DNA of 64,000 nt from Rutidosis leptorrhynchoides (Eukaryota; Streptophyta; Magnoliopsida; Asterales; Asteraceae). Location of the stretch: assembly GCF_046630445.1 (NCBI RefSeq), contig NC_092339.1, positions 55,661,501 through 55,725,500 on the forward strand, in the 5' to 3' direction. Made by a program: the position numbers and the translations under genes. Each line of letters begins with the position of its first letter. Position 1 is the first letter of the stretch. Under the pieces are notes generated by a model that worked only from the letters and a program-made list of their open reading frames with translations, did no database searches and was not told the DNA's origin. Below are positions 20,527-30,559 of this stretch, in pieces.

Positions 20527-21996
20527 TCAATTCCGGCATATATTATCTGCTGAAATTAATTTACCATTTGCTAATTCGAGTAAAAATTTACTATCCAAAG
20601 GCGTCAATGGACAACTTAATTTAGCACAAAAATCTCTACTCATATAGCTTCTATCCGCACCCGAATCAAATAAAACGTAAGCAGATTTATTGTCAATAAG
20701 AAACGTACCCGTAACAAGCTCCGGGTCTTCCTGTGCCTCTGCTGCATTAATATTGAAAACTCTTCCGCGGCCTTGTCCATTCGTGTTCTCCTGGTTCGGG
20801 CAATTTCTAATAATGTGGCCCGGTTTTCCACATTTATAACAAACTACATTGGCATAACTTGCTCCGACACCACTTGCTCCGCCATTACTCGTTCCGACAC
20901 CATTTGTTCCTTTCGTTCTATTAACCCCTGGTCCGTAGACCTCACACTTCACCGCACTATGACCATTTCTTTTACACTTGTTGCAAAATTTGGTGCAGAA
21001 CCCCGAGTGATACTTTTCACACCTTTGGCATAGCTGCTTCTGATTGTTGTTGTTGTTGCGGTTATTATTGTTGTTGGGATGATTGTTGTAGTTGCTGTTG
21101 TTGTTGTTGTTGTTGTTGTTGGGCCGTTTGTTGTAGTTGCGATTGATGTTGTGATTGTTGGGATAATTGTTGCGATTATTGTTGTAATTACTGTTGTTGT
21201 TGTTGTTGTATTGGTGATTCTTATCACCATTTTCCTCCCACTTTCTTTTGACTTGCTTCACATTGGCCTCTTCAGCAGTTTGTTCTTTAATTCTTTCTTC
21301 AATCTGGTTCACTAGTTTTTGAGCCATTCTACATGCTTGTTGTATGGAGGCGGGCTCGTGTGAACTTATATCTTCTTGGATTCTTTCCGGTAATCCTTTC
21401 ACAAACGCGTCGATCTTCTCTTCCTCATCTTCGAATGCTCCCGGACACAATAGGCACAATTCTGTGAATCGTCTTTCGTACGTGGTAATATCAAATCCTT
21501 GGGTTCGTAACCCTCTAAGTTCTGTCTTGAGCTTATTGACCTCGGTTCTGGGACGGTACTTCTCGTTCATCAAGTGCTTGAATGCTGACCACGGTAGTGC
21601 GTACGCATCGTCTTGTCCCACTTGCTCTAGATAGGTATTCCACCATGTTAATGCAGAACCTGTGAAGGTATGCGTAGCGTACTTCACTTTGTCCTCTTCA
21701 GTACACTTACTTATGGCAAACACTGATTCGACCTTCTCGGTCCACCGTTTCAATCCGATCGGTCCTTCAGTTCCATCAAATTCCAAAGGTTTGCAGGCAG
21801 TGAATTCTTTGTAGGTGCATCCTACACGATTTCCTGTACTGCTAGATCCAAGGTTATTGTTGGTATGTAGCGCAGCCTGTACTGCGGCTATGTTTGAAGC
21901 TAGAAAAGTACGGAATTCCTCTTCATTCATATTCACGGTGTGTCGAGCAGTCGGTGCCATTTCCTTCAAAATAGTCAAATGGAACAAGTTAATCAT
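20527..21996 (-). CDS. gag: Element A gag and protease
   Basis: 489 residues if the first Met is used; the Met at residue 13 (21960), beginning MAPTARHT, is the likelier start. Residues about 60-230 are the Ty3 capsid fold, with WWNTYLE-type and YERRFTEL segments. Residues 260-318 are an Asn-rich tract encoded by a GTT/AAC microsatellite (plus strand 21040-21230). Zinc knuckles lie at about 323-351 (irregular, Cys/His-rich) and 386-399 (CYKCGKPGHIIRNC, regular). Protease active site DSGA is at 444-447. The frame ends at TGA 20527 within the protease; pol continues in the same frame. Confidence 0.9.
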   Translation of the reverse strand: MINLFHLTILKEMAPTARHTVNMNEEEFRTFLASNIAAVQAALHTNNNLGSSSTGNRVGCTYKEFTACKPLEFDGTEGPIGLKRWTEKVESVFAISKCTEEDKVKYATHTFTGSALTWWNTYLEQVGQDDAYALPWSAFKHLMNEKYRPRTEVNKLKTELRGLRTQGFDITTYERRFTELCLLCPGAFEDEEEKIDAFVKGLPERIQEDISSHEPASIQQACRMAQKLVNQIEERIKEQTAEEANVKQVKRKWEENGDKNHQYNNNNNSNYNNNRNNYPNNHNINRNYNKRPNNNNNNNNSNYNNHPNNNNNRNNNNNQKQLCQRCEKYHSGFCTKFCNKCKRNGHSAVKCEVYGPGVNRTKGTNGVGTSNGGASGVGASYANVVCYKCGKPGHIIRNCPNQENTNGQGRGRVFNINAAEAQEDPELVTGTFLIDNKSAYVLFDSGADRSYMSRDFCAKLSCPLTPLDSKFLLELANGKLISADNICRN

Positions 21997-22098
21997 ACAG
22001 AATATTAAGAGTAGTTAATAGTATTTCGTAGCATAATATGAACTCATTTATAAAAGCTTTTTCTTCATATTAGCGTTTTATAAGTTTAAATTCGGGTA

Positions 22099-22113
22099 GT
22101 ACCTACCCGTTAA
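22099..22113 (-). repeat. Internal copy of the polypurine tract
   Basis: GTACCTACCCGTTAA is identical to 17345-17359 next to the 3' LTR. Here it lies in the spacer between the F-box ORF and gag. With the preceding bases it forms an inverted repeat, CGGGTAG-TAC-CTACCCG (22093-22109). It could be a central polypurine tract or the scar of a template switch. Confidence 0.6.
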
Positions 22114-22303
22114 GTTCATACTTAGTAGCTAATATACAATTCAACTACTACAATTCTATATGAAAAACTGATTATAATAATATTTCGCGTTCAAACTTTT
22201 ATACAATATTTTACAAACTTACAATACCGCTTATTTTACATAAAGCATGAAATATAGCACACAATAACTTTGATACAAGATATAGTTGTGAATATAATTC
22301 TAG

Positions 22304-22987
22304 CTAATACACAAGTCGTTCAGCAAAGGCAATAAAGACACGTAATTCATACGTCCAGAAACAAGTCATGCATTCTGGTTTTACTAGGACTACTTCCCAT
22401 CCTTGGTCTTGTGGAACATAACCGTTATGGCCGTTGATAAGACAGCGTGTTGTAACGTCGTCAAAGGGACGAGGGTTACGTAATGTCCAACAGTCCCGTA
22501 ACAATCTAAAAACCTCATTTCTTACTCCAATTACCGACTCCGTCACTTGTGGGAACGTTTTATTTAATAGTTGTAGCCCGATGTTCTTGTTCTCACTTTG
22601 GTGAGAAGCGAACATTACTAATCCGTAAGCATAACATGCTTCTTTATGTTGCATGTTAGCCGCTTTTTCTAAATCACGAAGTCCAATATTCGGATATATT
22701 GAGTCAAAATAATTTCTTAACCCATTGCGTAAAATAGCATTTGGGTTCCCCGCAATATATGCGTCAAAGTAAATACATCGTAACTTATGGATTTCCCAAT
22801 GTGATATCCCCCATCTTTCGAACGAAAGCCTTTTATAAACCAAGGCATTCTTGGAACGTTCTTCGAATGTCTTACAAACTGATCTCGCCTTAAATAGTTG
22901 TGCCGAAGAATTCTGGCCGACTCTAGACAAGATTTCATCAATCATGTCTCCGGGTAGGTCTCTTAAAATATTGGGTTGTCTATCCAT
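22304..22987 (-). CDS. F-box protein carried by retroelement A
   Basis: 227 residues, uninterrupted, on the element's sense strand between the primer site and gag. The N-terminal F-box spans about residues 8-50 (LPGDMIDEILSRVG, then KARSVCKTF). A region follows with repeated helical pairs such as YAYGLVMFASHQ, as in plant F-box proteins of the At1g67623/At2g35280 type, and then a Cys-containing C-terminus. F-box proteins recruit targets to SCF ubiquitin ligases through SKP1. The ATG at 22987 follows a TATTTTACAG acceptor-like site on the minus strand. It is not a normal part of gypsy elements; capture of a host gene is the simplest reading. A role for the element is unproven. Confidence 0.8.
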   Translation of the reverse strand: MDRQPNILRDLPGDMIDEILSRVGQNSSAQLFKARSVCKTFEERSKNALVYKRLSFERWGISHWEIHKLRCIYFDAYIAGNPNAILRNGLRNYFDSIYPNIGLRDLEKAANMQHKEACYAYGLVMFASHQSENKNIGLQLLNKTFPQVTESVIGVRNEVFRLLRDCWTLRNPRPFDDVTTRCLINGHNGYVPQDQGWEVVLVKPECMTCFWTYELRVFIAFAERLVY

Positions 22988-23124
22988 TTTGTGTTTTTAA
23001 ACTGTAAAATAAACAAGAGTTAGATTCATAAAAAAAATACTTATTAATACAAGCAATTTTTACATATATCATAAAGCATAAGCACACTATATTACATATA
23101 TTACACCACACGAATACAACTATC

Positions 23125-23739
23125 TTATTCCGACTCGCTCGTTTCTTCTTCTTCGGTTTTGGTTCGTTTTGCCAAGTTTCTAGGGATATATGATGTTCCC
23201 CTAATACGAGCCGTCGTGATCCACATTGGTTTAGAAAAACCTGGTGGTTTAGAGGTTCCCGGGTCATTGTTACAACTTAAAGACTTCGGGGGTTGACGAT
23301 ACATATAAAGTTCATCGGGGTTGGAATTAGATTTCTCTATTTTTATGCCCTTTCCCTTATTATTTTCTTTTGCCTTTTTAAATTCAGTTGGGGTAATTTC
23401 TATAACATCATCGGAATTCTCGTCGGAATCTGATTCATCGGAGAATTTGTAATCCTCCCAATATTTTGCTTCCTTGGCGGAAACACCATTGACCATAATT
23501 AACCTTGGTCGGTTGGTTGAGGATTCTCTTTTACTTAACCGTTTTATTATTTCCCCCGCCGGTTCTATTTCTTCTTCCGGTTCCGATTCTTCTTCCGGTC
23601 CCGATTCTTCTTCCGGTTCCGACTCTTCTTCCGGTTCCTCTTCGGGAACTTGTGAATCAGTCCACGAATCATTCCAATTTACATTTGACTCTTCATTATT
23701 ATTAGGTGAGTCAATGGGACTTGTTCTAGAGGTAGACAT
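23125..23739 (-). CDS. Acidic repeat protein carried by retroelement A, unknown function
   Basis: 204 residues, uninterrupted, from ATG at 23739 just after the leader. Residues about 32-58 are imperfect EPEEES repeats. A second acidic patch (SDESDSDENSDD) lies near residue 98. The C-terminal half is basic and Pro/Ser-rich, with KNNKGKGIKIEK-like character. No enzyme or nucleic-acid-binding domain recognised; largely disordered by composition. It lies 137 bases upstream of the F-box ORF and could be made from the genomic RNA or be joined to it by splicing. It is not a known gypsy gene. Confidence 0.65.
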   Translation of the reverse strand: MSTSRTSPIDSPNNNEESNVNWNDSWTDSQVPEEEPEEESEPEEESGPEEESEPEEEIEPAGEIIKRLSKRESSTNRPRLIMVNGVSAKEAKYWEDYKFSDESDSDENSDDVIEITPTEFKKAKENNKGKGIKIEKSNSNPDELYMYRQPPKSLSCNNDPGTSKPPGFSKPMWITTARIRGTSYIPRNLAKRTKTEEEETSESE

Positions 23740-23934
23740 CTATCACATAATATCAAACGCGTTAAGAGATTAATATATCACATAATATTCACATGTTAAA
23801 AATATATAGTTTCCAACAAAATTTGTTAAGCAATAATTTTTCAAGTAAACACGGTCGAAGTCCAGACTCACTAATGCATCCTAACAAACTCGATAAGACA
23901 CACTAATGCAAAATTCTGGTTCTCTAAGACCAAC
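23740..23934 (-). other. Element A 5' leader
   Basis: About 200 bases between the primer site and the first ORF. Short A/T-rich stretches, no further feature seen. Confidence 0.5.
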
Positions 23935-23946
23935 GCTCTGATACCA
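23935..23946 (-). other. Element A primer binding site (initiator tRNA-Met)
   Basis: Minus strand TGGTATCAGAGC, two bases from the end of the 5' LTR. Exact match to the initiator tRNA-Met 3' complement. Confidence 0.93.
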
Positions 23947-23948
23947 AC

Positions 23949-26900
23949 TGAAATGTCCCGTTCTTATTGATTAAAAACGTTCCATATTAATTGATTTCGT
24001 TGCGAGGTTTTGACCTCTATATGAGACGTTTTTCAAAGACTGCATTCATTTTTAAACAAACCATAACCTTTATTTCATCAATAAAGGTTTAAAAAGCTTT
24101 ACGTAGATTATCAAATAATGATAATATAAAATATCCTGTTTACACACGACCATTACATAATGGTTTACAATACAAATATGTTACAACAAAATAAGTTTCT
24201 TGAATGCAGTTTTTACACAATATCATACAAGCATGGACTCCAAATCTCGTCCTTATTTAAGTATGCGACAGCGGAAGCTCTTAATAATCACCTGAGAATA
24301 AACATGCTTAAAACGTCAACAAAAATGTTGGTGAGTTATAGGTTTAACCTATATATATCAAATCATAATAATAGACCACAAGATTTCATATTTCAATACA
24401 CATCCCATACATAGAGATAAAAATCATTCATATGGTGAACACCTGGTAACCGACATTAACAAGATGCATATATAAGAATATCCCCATCATTCCGGGACAC
24501 CCTTCGGATATGATATAAATTTCGAAGTACTAAAGCATCCGGTACTTTGGATGGGGCTTGTTGGGCCCGATAGATCTATCTTTTAGGATTCGCGTCAATT
24601 AGGGTGTCTGTTCCCTAATTCTTAGATTACCAGACTTAATAAAAAGGGGCATATTCGATTTCGATAATTCAACCATAGAATGTAGTTTCACGTACTTGTG
24701 TCTATTTTGTAAATCATTTATAAAACCTGCATGTATTCTCATCCCAAAAATATTAGATTTTAAAAGTGGGACTATAACTCACTTTCACAGATTTTTACTT
24801 CGTCGGGAAGTAAGACTTGGCCGCTGGTTGATTCACGAACCTATAACAATATATACATATATATCAAAGTATGTTCAAAATATATTTACAACACTTTTAA
24901 TATATTTTGATGTTTTAAGTTTATTAAGTCAGCTGTCCTCGTTAGTAACCTACAACTAGTTGTCCACAATTAGATGTACAGAAATAAATCGATAAATATT
25001 ATCTTGAATCAATCCACGACCCAGTGTATACGTATCTCAGTATTGATCACAACTCAAACTATATATATTTTGGAATCAACCTCAACCCTGTATAGCTAAC
25101 TCCAACATTCACATATAGAGTGTCTATGGTTGTTCCGAAATATATATAGATGTGTCGACATGATAGGTCGAAACATTGTATACGTGTCTATGGTATCTCA
25201 AGATTACATAATATACAATACAAGTTGATTAAGTTATGGTTGGAATAGATTTGTTACCAATTTTCACGTAGCTAAAATGAGAAAAATTATCCAATCTTGT
25301 TTTACCCATAACTTCTTTATTTTAAATCCGTTTTGAGTGAATCAAATTGCTATGGTTTCATATTGAACTCTATTTTATGAATCTAAACAGAAAAAGTATA
25401 GGTTTATAGTCGGAAAAATAAGTTACAAGTCGTTTTTATAAAGGTAGGCATTTCAGTCGAAAGAACGACGTCTAGATGACCATTTTAGAAAACATACTTC
25501 CACTTTGAGTTTAACCATAATTTTTGAATATAGTTTCATGTTCATAATAAAAATCATTTTCTTAGAATAACAAATTTTAAATCAAAGTTTATCATAGTTT
25601 TTAATTAACTAACCCAAAACAGCCCGCGGTGTTACTACGACGGCGTAAATCCGGTTTTACGGTGTTTTTTGTGTTTCCAGGTTTTAAATTATTAAGTTAG
25701 CATATCATATAGATATAGAACATGTGTTTAGTTGATTTTAAAAGTCAAGTTAGAAGGATTAACTTTTGTTTGCGAACAAGTTTAGAATTAACTAAACTAT
25801 GTTCTAGTGATTACAAGTTTAAACCTTCGAATAAGATAGCTTTATATGTATGAATCGAATGATGTTATGAACATAATTACTACCTTAAGTTCCTTGGATA
25901 AACCTACTGGAAAATAGAAAAATGGATCTAGCTTCAACAGATCCTTGGATGGCTCGAAGTTCTTGAAGCAGAATCATGACACGAAAACAAGTTCAAGTAA
26001 GATCATCACTTGAAATAAGATTGTTATAGTTATAGAAATTGAACCAAAGTTTGAATATGATTATTACCTTGTATTAGAATGATAATCTACTGTAAGAAAC
26101 AAAGATTTCTTGAGGTTGGATGATCACCTTACAAGATTGGAAGTGAGCTAGCAAACTTGAAAGTATTCTTGATTTTATGTAACTAGAACTTGTAGAATTT
26201 ATGAAGAACACTTAGAACTTGAAGATAGAACTTGAGAGAGATCAATTAGATGAAGAAAATTGAAGAATTAAAGTGTTTGTAGGTGTTTTTGGTCGTTGGT
26301 GTATGGATTAGATATAAAGGATATGTAATTTTGTTTTCATGTAAATAAGTCATGAATGATTACTCATATTTTTGTAATCTTATGAGATATTTCATGCTAG
26401 TTGCCAAATGATGGTTCCCACATGTGTTAGGTGACTCACATGGTATGCTAAGATCTTATCATTGGAGTGTATATACCAATAGTACATACATCTAAAAGCT
26501 GTGTATTGTACGAGTACGAATACGGGTGCATACGAGTAAAATTGTTGATGAAACTGAACGAGGATGTAATTGTAAGCATTTTTGTTAAGTAGAAGTATTT
26601 TGATAAGTGTATTGAAGTCTTTCAAAAGTGTATGAATACATATTAAAACACTACATGTATATACATTTTAACTGAGTCGTTAAGTCAACGTTAGTCGTTA
26701 CATGTAAATGTTGTTTTGAAACCTTTAGGTTAACGATCTTGTTGAATGTTGTTAACCCATTGTTTATTATAACAAATGAGATGTTAAATTATTATATTAT
26801 CATGAGATTATGATATATAATATATCTTAGTATGATGTATATACAGTTAAATGTCGTTACAACGATAATCGTTACATATATGTCTCGTTTCGAAATCATT

Positions 26901-27199
26901 AAGTTAGTAGTCTTATTTTTACATATGTAGTTCATTGTTAATATACTTAATGATATATTTACTTATCATAGTATCATGTTAACTATATATATATCCATAT
27001 ATATGTCATCATATAGTTTGTACAAGTTTTAACGTTCGTGAATCACCGGTCAACTTGGGTGGTCAATTGTCTATATGAAACCTATTTCAATTAATCAAGT
27101 CTTAACAAGTTTGATTGCTTAAGATGTTGGAAACATTTAATCATGTAAATATCAATCTCAATTAATATATATAAACATGGAAAAGTTCGGGTCACTACA
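23949..27199 (-). repeat. Element A 5' LTR
   Basis: 3251 bp, same length as 14094-17344 and over 99% identical by eye. Followed by the right TSD GTATC (27200-27204), after which element B's LTR resumes. Confidence 0.96.
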
Positions 27200-27204
27200 G
27201 TATC

Positions 27205-27888
27205 GAACACGCGAACTTTAACCCACCCGTCACGTGAAATGTGGTATCGAACACGCGAACCTTAAACCCACACTTCACGCCCACGCACACACACATATGG
27301 TATGGCATCGGACACACGAACTTTAACCCATACCACATGCTAATACGATGCGGTATCGAACACGCGAACTTTAACCCACATCGTACCCTACACAAGTAAA
27401 TACATTATATACACACATGTATAATCATTCCACTCACCTTAAACGCCTTTAGTGAAAAGGGTAACCGAGCTTGCAACCTTCAATGTAACGTACCTATTAC
27501 ATTATGCATATTATTAAACACAAACTCAAGTTGGTCAACCAACCAAATCCCCATTATAGTGTCATTTTGACCCATAGTGCAATTCCGACCCATTTGCACC
27601 CTTAACCCTAATACTTGGGTCAACATCACCAAAACCCTAACACTAGTCCAATATGGCCTTAAAGACTTTTCAACACAAAGTTAAGCATCATTCACTTACA
27701 TTAACCAACTTAGGTCCATTATTACCCATTTGACCATTTAAAGTCAACACACCCATTTTGAGTCATCCACTAACCCACATAACACCCATTTACTTATCTC
27801 TAGGTGTGTTAGTAATTAATTAACCAATTTAGAGCTCATAAACCACAATTAATACTTGAAACCCTAGATTAGTTGCTATTGAGTCCTC
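27205..27888 (-). repeat. Element B 3' LTR, proximal part (truncated)
   Basis: Matches 33501 to about 34177 closely: the GAACACGCGAAC direct repeats and the ACCCATTT-rich stretch. Identity stops at GAGTCCTC (27888). The remaining ~550 bp of LTR present at 34178-34712 are missing, as is the polypurine tract. Confidence 0.85.
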
Positions 27889-28331
27889 GCGATCCAAGCC
27901 GCATGACAAGAGGGAAGATAAACCAACACGAATTCTTCGGGCTCCCACGTAAACTCGGAACCTTTACTCCGACACCATTGAACTTTAAAAGTTCTCACTT
28001 CTTTATTTTTCAACCTTTTGACCTTCTCATCTAGTATAGCAATCGACTCTTCAATATATTCCAACTTATTGTTTAGCTCAATCTCGCCTAATGGCACCCA
28101 AGATGAATCATCCGCAAGACACTTACGGAGATGGGAAACATGAAATGTATTATGGATCCCCGCAAGCTCTTCGGGTAATTCCAAACGATATGCAACCTCA
28201 CCAACACGAGCTAAAATTTTAACTGGCCCAATAAACCGATGAGCTAACTTTTCCCGTTTTCGAAATCGAATAATACCTTTCCATGGAGAAACCTTAAGCA
28301 TCACCATATCACTTTCTTGAAATTCGATCAT
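27876..28331 (-). pseudogene. pol: Element B pol C-terminus, fused to truncated LTR
   Basis: 151-residue frame. SDMVMLKVSPWKG through HNTFHVSHLRKC and KVQWCRSKGSEFTWEPEE give the gypsy integrase C-terminal module and the chromo-like tail. The tail then breaks off and reads into unrelated residues near 27935, with LTR sequence joining at 27888. A deletion has removed the end of pol, the polypurine tract and the start of the LTR. A TGA at 28332 separates it from integrase. Confidence 0.82.
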
Positions 28332-29528
28332 TCATCTACGCTTGTCGGCATACGACTTTTGTCTATCTTGCACCTTTTTCAAATGATCCCGAATCATATC
28401 AATCTTGCTATTCGTCTCCAAAACCAAATCGGTACTCCCGATTTCTCTTTGACCCACTTCACCACAACAAATTGGAGTTCGACACCTTCTACCATATAAC
28501 ATCTCATATGGTGGCATTCCAATACTAGTGTGAAAACTATTATTGTACGAGAATTCCACCAAAGGCAAATGTTCATCCCAACTACCACCGAAATCAATAA
28601 TGCACGCACGTAACATATCTTCCAACGTTTGATTCGTACGTTCGGTTTGACCATCCGTTTGGGGATGGTACGCCGTACTCATATTCACCCTCGTACCCAT
28701 ATCTTCCTGAAACTTCTTCCAAAATCGAGAAGTAAAGTACGTGTCCCGATCCGAAACGATAGACGCGAGAATGCCATGTCTCGATATCACCTCCTTAATG
28801 AACATTTTCGCAAGTGCCTCCGATGTAATTGCTTCTTTAATAGGAAGAAACAATGCACTTTTTGTCAATCTATCAACAATCACCCAAATAGTATCAAATT
28901 GGGTTCTTGCCGTTTTCGGCAACTTGGTAATAAAATCCATGGTAATATGCTCCCACTTCCACATCGGAATTTCTAGCGGTTGCAACTTACCATACGGCTT
29001 TTGGTGTTTAGCTTTAACTTGCAAACATGTAACACATTGTTCAATGTACTTTACAACATCACGTTTCATGCCCGACCACCAATAATCCTTCTTCAAGTCA
29101 AGGTACATTTTCCTCGCACCCGGATGAATGGAATACTTTGACTTATGTGCTTCATCAAGTAACACCCATCGGTTATCACCCATCTTAGGCACCCACACTC
29201 TTCCTTGAAAAGACAACAACCCACGCGAGCCCATAGTAATGAACTCCGATTGCCCCACGATTCGTTCCGCATGCTTGTTGTGAACGTAAGCCTCTATTTG
29301 AATCTCACCAAGCTTCACAAGAAAATCGTTAGTAATAATCATACGTAACAATCCCAATCGTAACGCTGGATGTTGACTCTTTCGACTTAACGCATCCGCG
29401 ACCACATTCGCCTTGCCCGGATGATAAAGTATCTCACAATCGTAATCTTTCACCACATCCATCCATCTACATTGACGATAATTCAAACTTTTATGATCCG
29501 AATAAATCGTACACTTGACACCGTACAA
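28332..29528 (-). pseudogene. pol: Element B RNase H end and integrase
   Basis: 398 residues. It begins in RNase H ([14 protein letters not shown]), where about ten residues normally between DHKSL and MRQRRW are missing. The integrase HHCC zinc region ([20 protein letters not shown]) follows. The catalytic core has Asp in ITMDFI, Asp in SIVSDRD and Glu in DGQTERT, so the D,D35E triad is intact, unlike in element A. Stop TGA at 28332-28334. Confidence 0.88.
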
Positions 29529-29537
29529 GTAGTGACG

Positions 29538-30548
29538 TCAAATTTTCAACGCATGCACAACCGCCGCCAACTCAAGGTCATGAGTCGGATATCTCGTTTC
29601 ATGTTCCTTCAATTGTCGAGAGGCATAAGCGATGACTTTGCCCCTTTGCATTAGAACACACCCGAGCCCATTTAAAGAAGCATCACAATAAACCATCATA
29701 TCATCTACACCCTCTGGCAATACTAAGACCGGAGCTTGACACAATTTCTCCTTTAACAATTGGAAAGCAATTTCTTGCTCGTTTTCCCAATTAAATCTCT
29801 TGTTCTTCCTCGTCAATTTCGTCAATGGAGAAGCAATCTTAGAAAAGTCTTGGATAAACCGACGATAATAACCGGCTAATCTGAGAAAATTTCGGATTTC
29901 TGTAGGCGTAGTCGGTTGTCCCCAACTCCTCAACGTCTCTATCTTCCCCGAATCTACTTGTATACCCTCCTTGTTCATAATATGGCCAAGGAATTGAACT
30001 TCCCTTAGCCAAAATTCACATTTCGAGAACTTAGCATACAACTTCTCCTTCCGCAACGTCTTCAACACACTACGCAAATGATGTTCATGTTCCTTCATAC
30101 TCTTCGAATAGACAAGTATGTCGTCGATGAACACAATTACCGACTTGTCCAACATAGGTTGGCACACTCGGTTCATAAGATCCATGAATGCCGCCGGTGC
30201 ATTCGTAAGACCAAAAGGCATAACCACAAATTCAAAATGCCCATAACGAGTTCGAAAAGCCGTTTTCTCGATATCTTCCTCACGGACCCGCATTTGGTGA
30301 TAGCCGGACCGTAGGTAAATTTTAGAGAAATACGTCGCACCTTGGAGTTGGTCAAATAAATCGTCAATCCTAGGCAATGGATAACGATTCTTGATCGTCA
30401 CTTTATTCAACTCCCAATAATCAATGCACATACGCATACTACCATCCTTCTTCTTCACGAACAAGACCGGAGCACCCCATGGCGAAGCACTCGGTCGAAT
30501 AAAACCCTTCTCAAGTAACTCTTGGGTTTGATTTAACAATTCTTGCAT
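29538..30548 (-). pseudogene. pol: Element B reverse transcriptase
   Basis: 336 residues, from the RT palm entry to RNase H ([23 protein letters not shown]). FIDD is intact, but motif A reads KIYLRSGYH: the first catalytic Asp is Tyr at residue 78 (codon 30315-30317), so the enzyme should be inactive. IDYWELNK carries Trp where Arg is usual. It ends at TGA 29538-29540, a position where the family has Trp, consistent with a G-to-A change. Upstream it is out of frame with protease. Confidence 0.9.
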
Positions 30549-30559
30549 TTCCGTCGGCG

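Larger units (their letters stand above)
14094..27199 (-). mobile_element. Chromovirus element A with extra F-box and acidic ORFs
   Basis: 13.1-kb minus-strand Ty3/gypsy element with two 3251-bp LTRs, TSD GTATC, an initiator-Met primer site at 23935-23946 and a polypurine tract at 17345-17359. From 5' to 3' on the minus strand it has an acidic ORF (23739-23125), an F-box ORF (22987-22304), gag-protease (21996-20527), RT-RNaseH-integrase (20490-17845) and a chromo-like C-terminus (17817-17380). The LTRs differ at about twenty positions by eye (over 99% identical). Gag-pol is one frame with two nonsense codons, and the integrase catalytic Glu is changed to Lys. Probably Tekay/Del lineage. Confidence 0.93.

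Noticed and set aside
21079-21315. Val-rich plus-strand frame
   Set aside because: Antisense of the GTT/AAC microsatellite in gag of element A.
23474-23773. Ser/Gly-rich plus-strand frame
   Set aside because: Antisense shadow of the acidic EPEEES repeats in the minus-strand ORF at 23125-23739.
27205-27400. Regularly spaced GAACACGCGAAC repeats, CRISPR-like at first sight
   Set aside because: Plant LTR sequence; repeats are short, imperfect and unequally spaced, with no cas genes.
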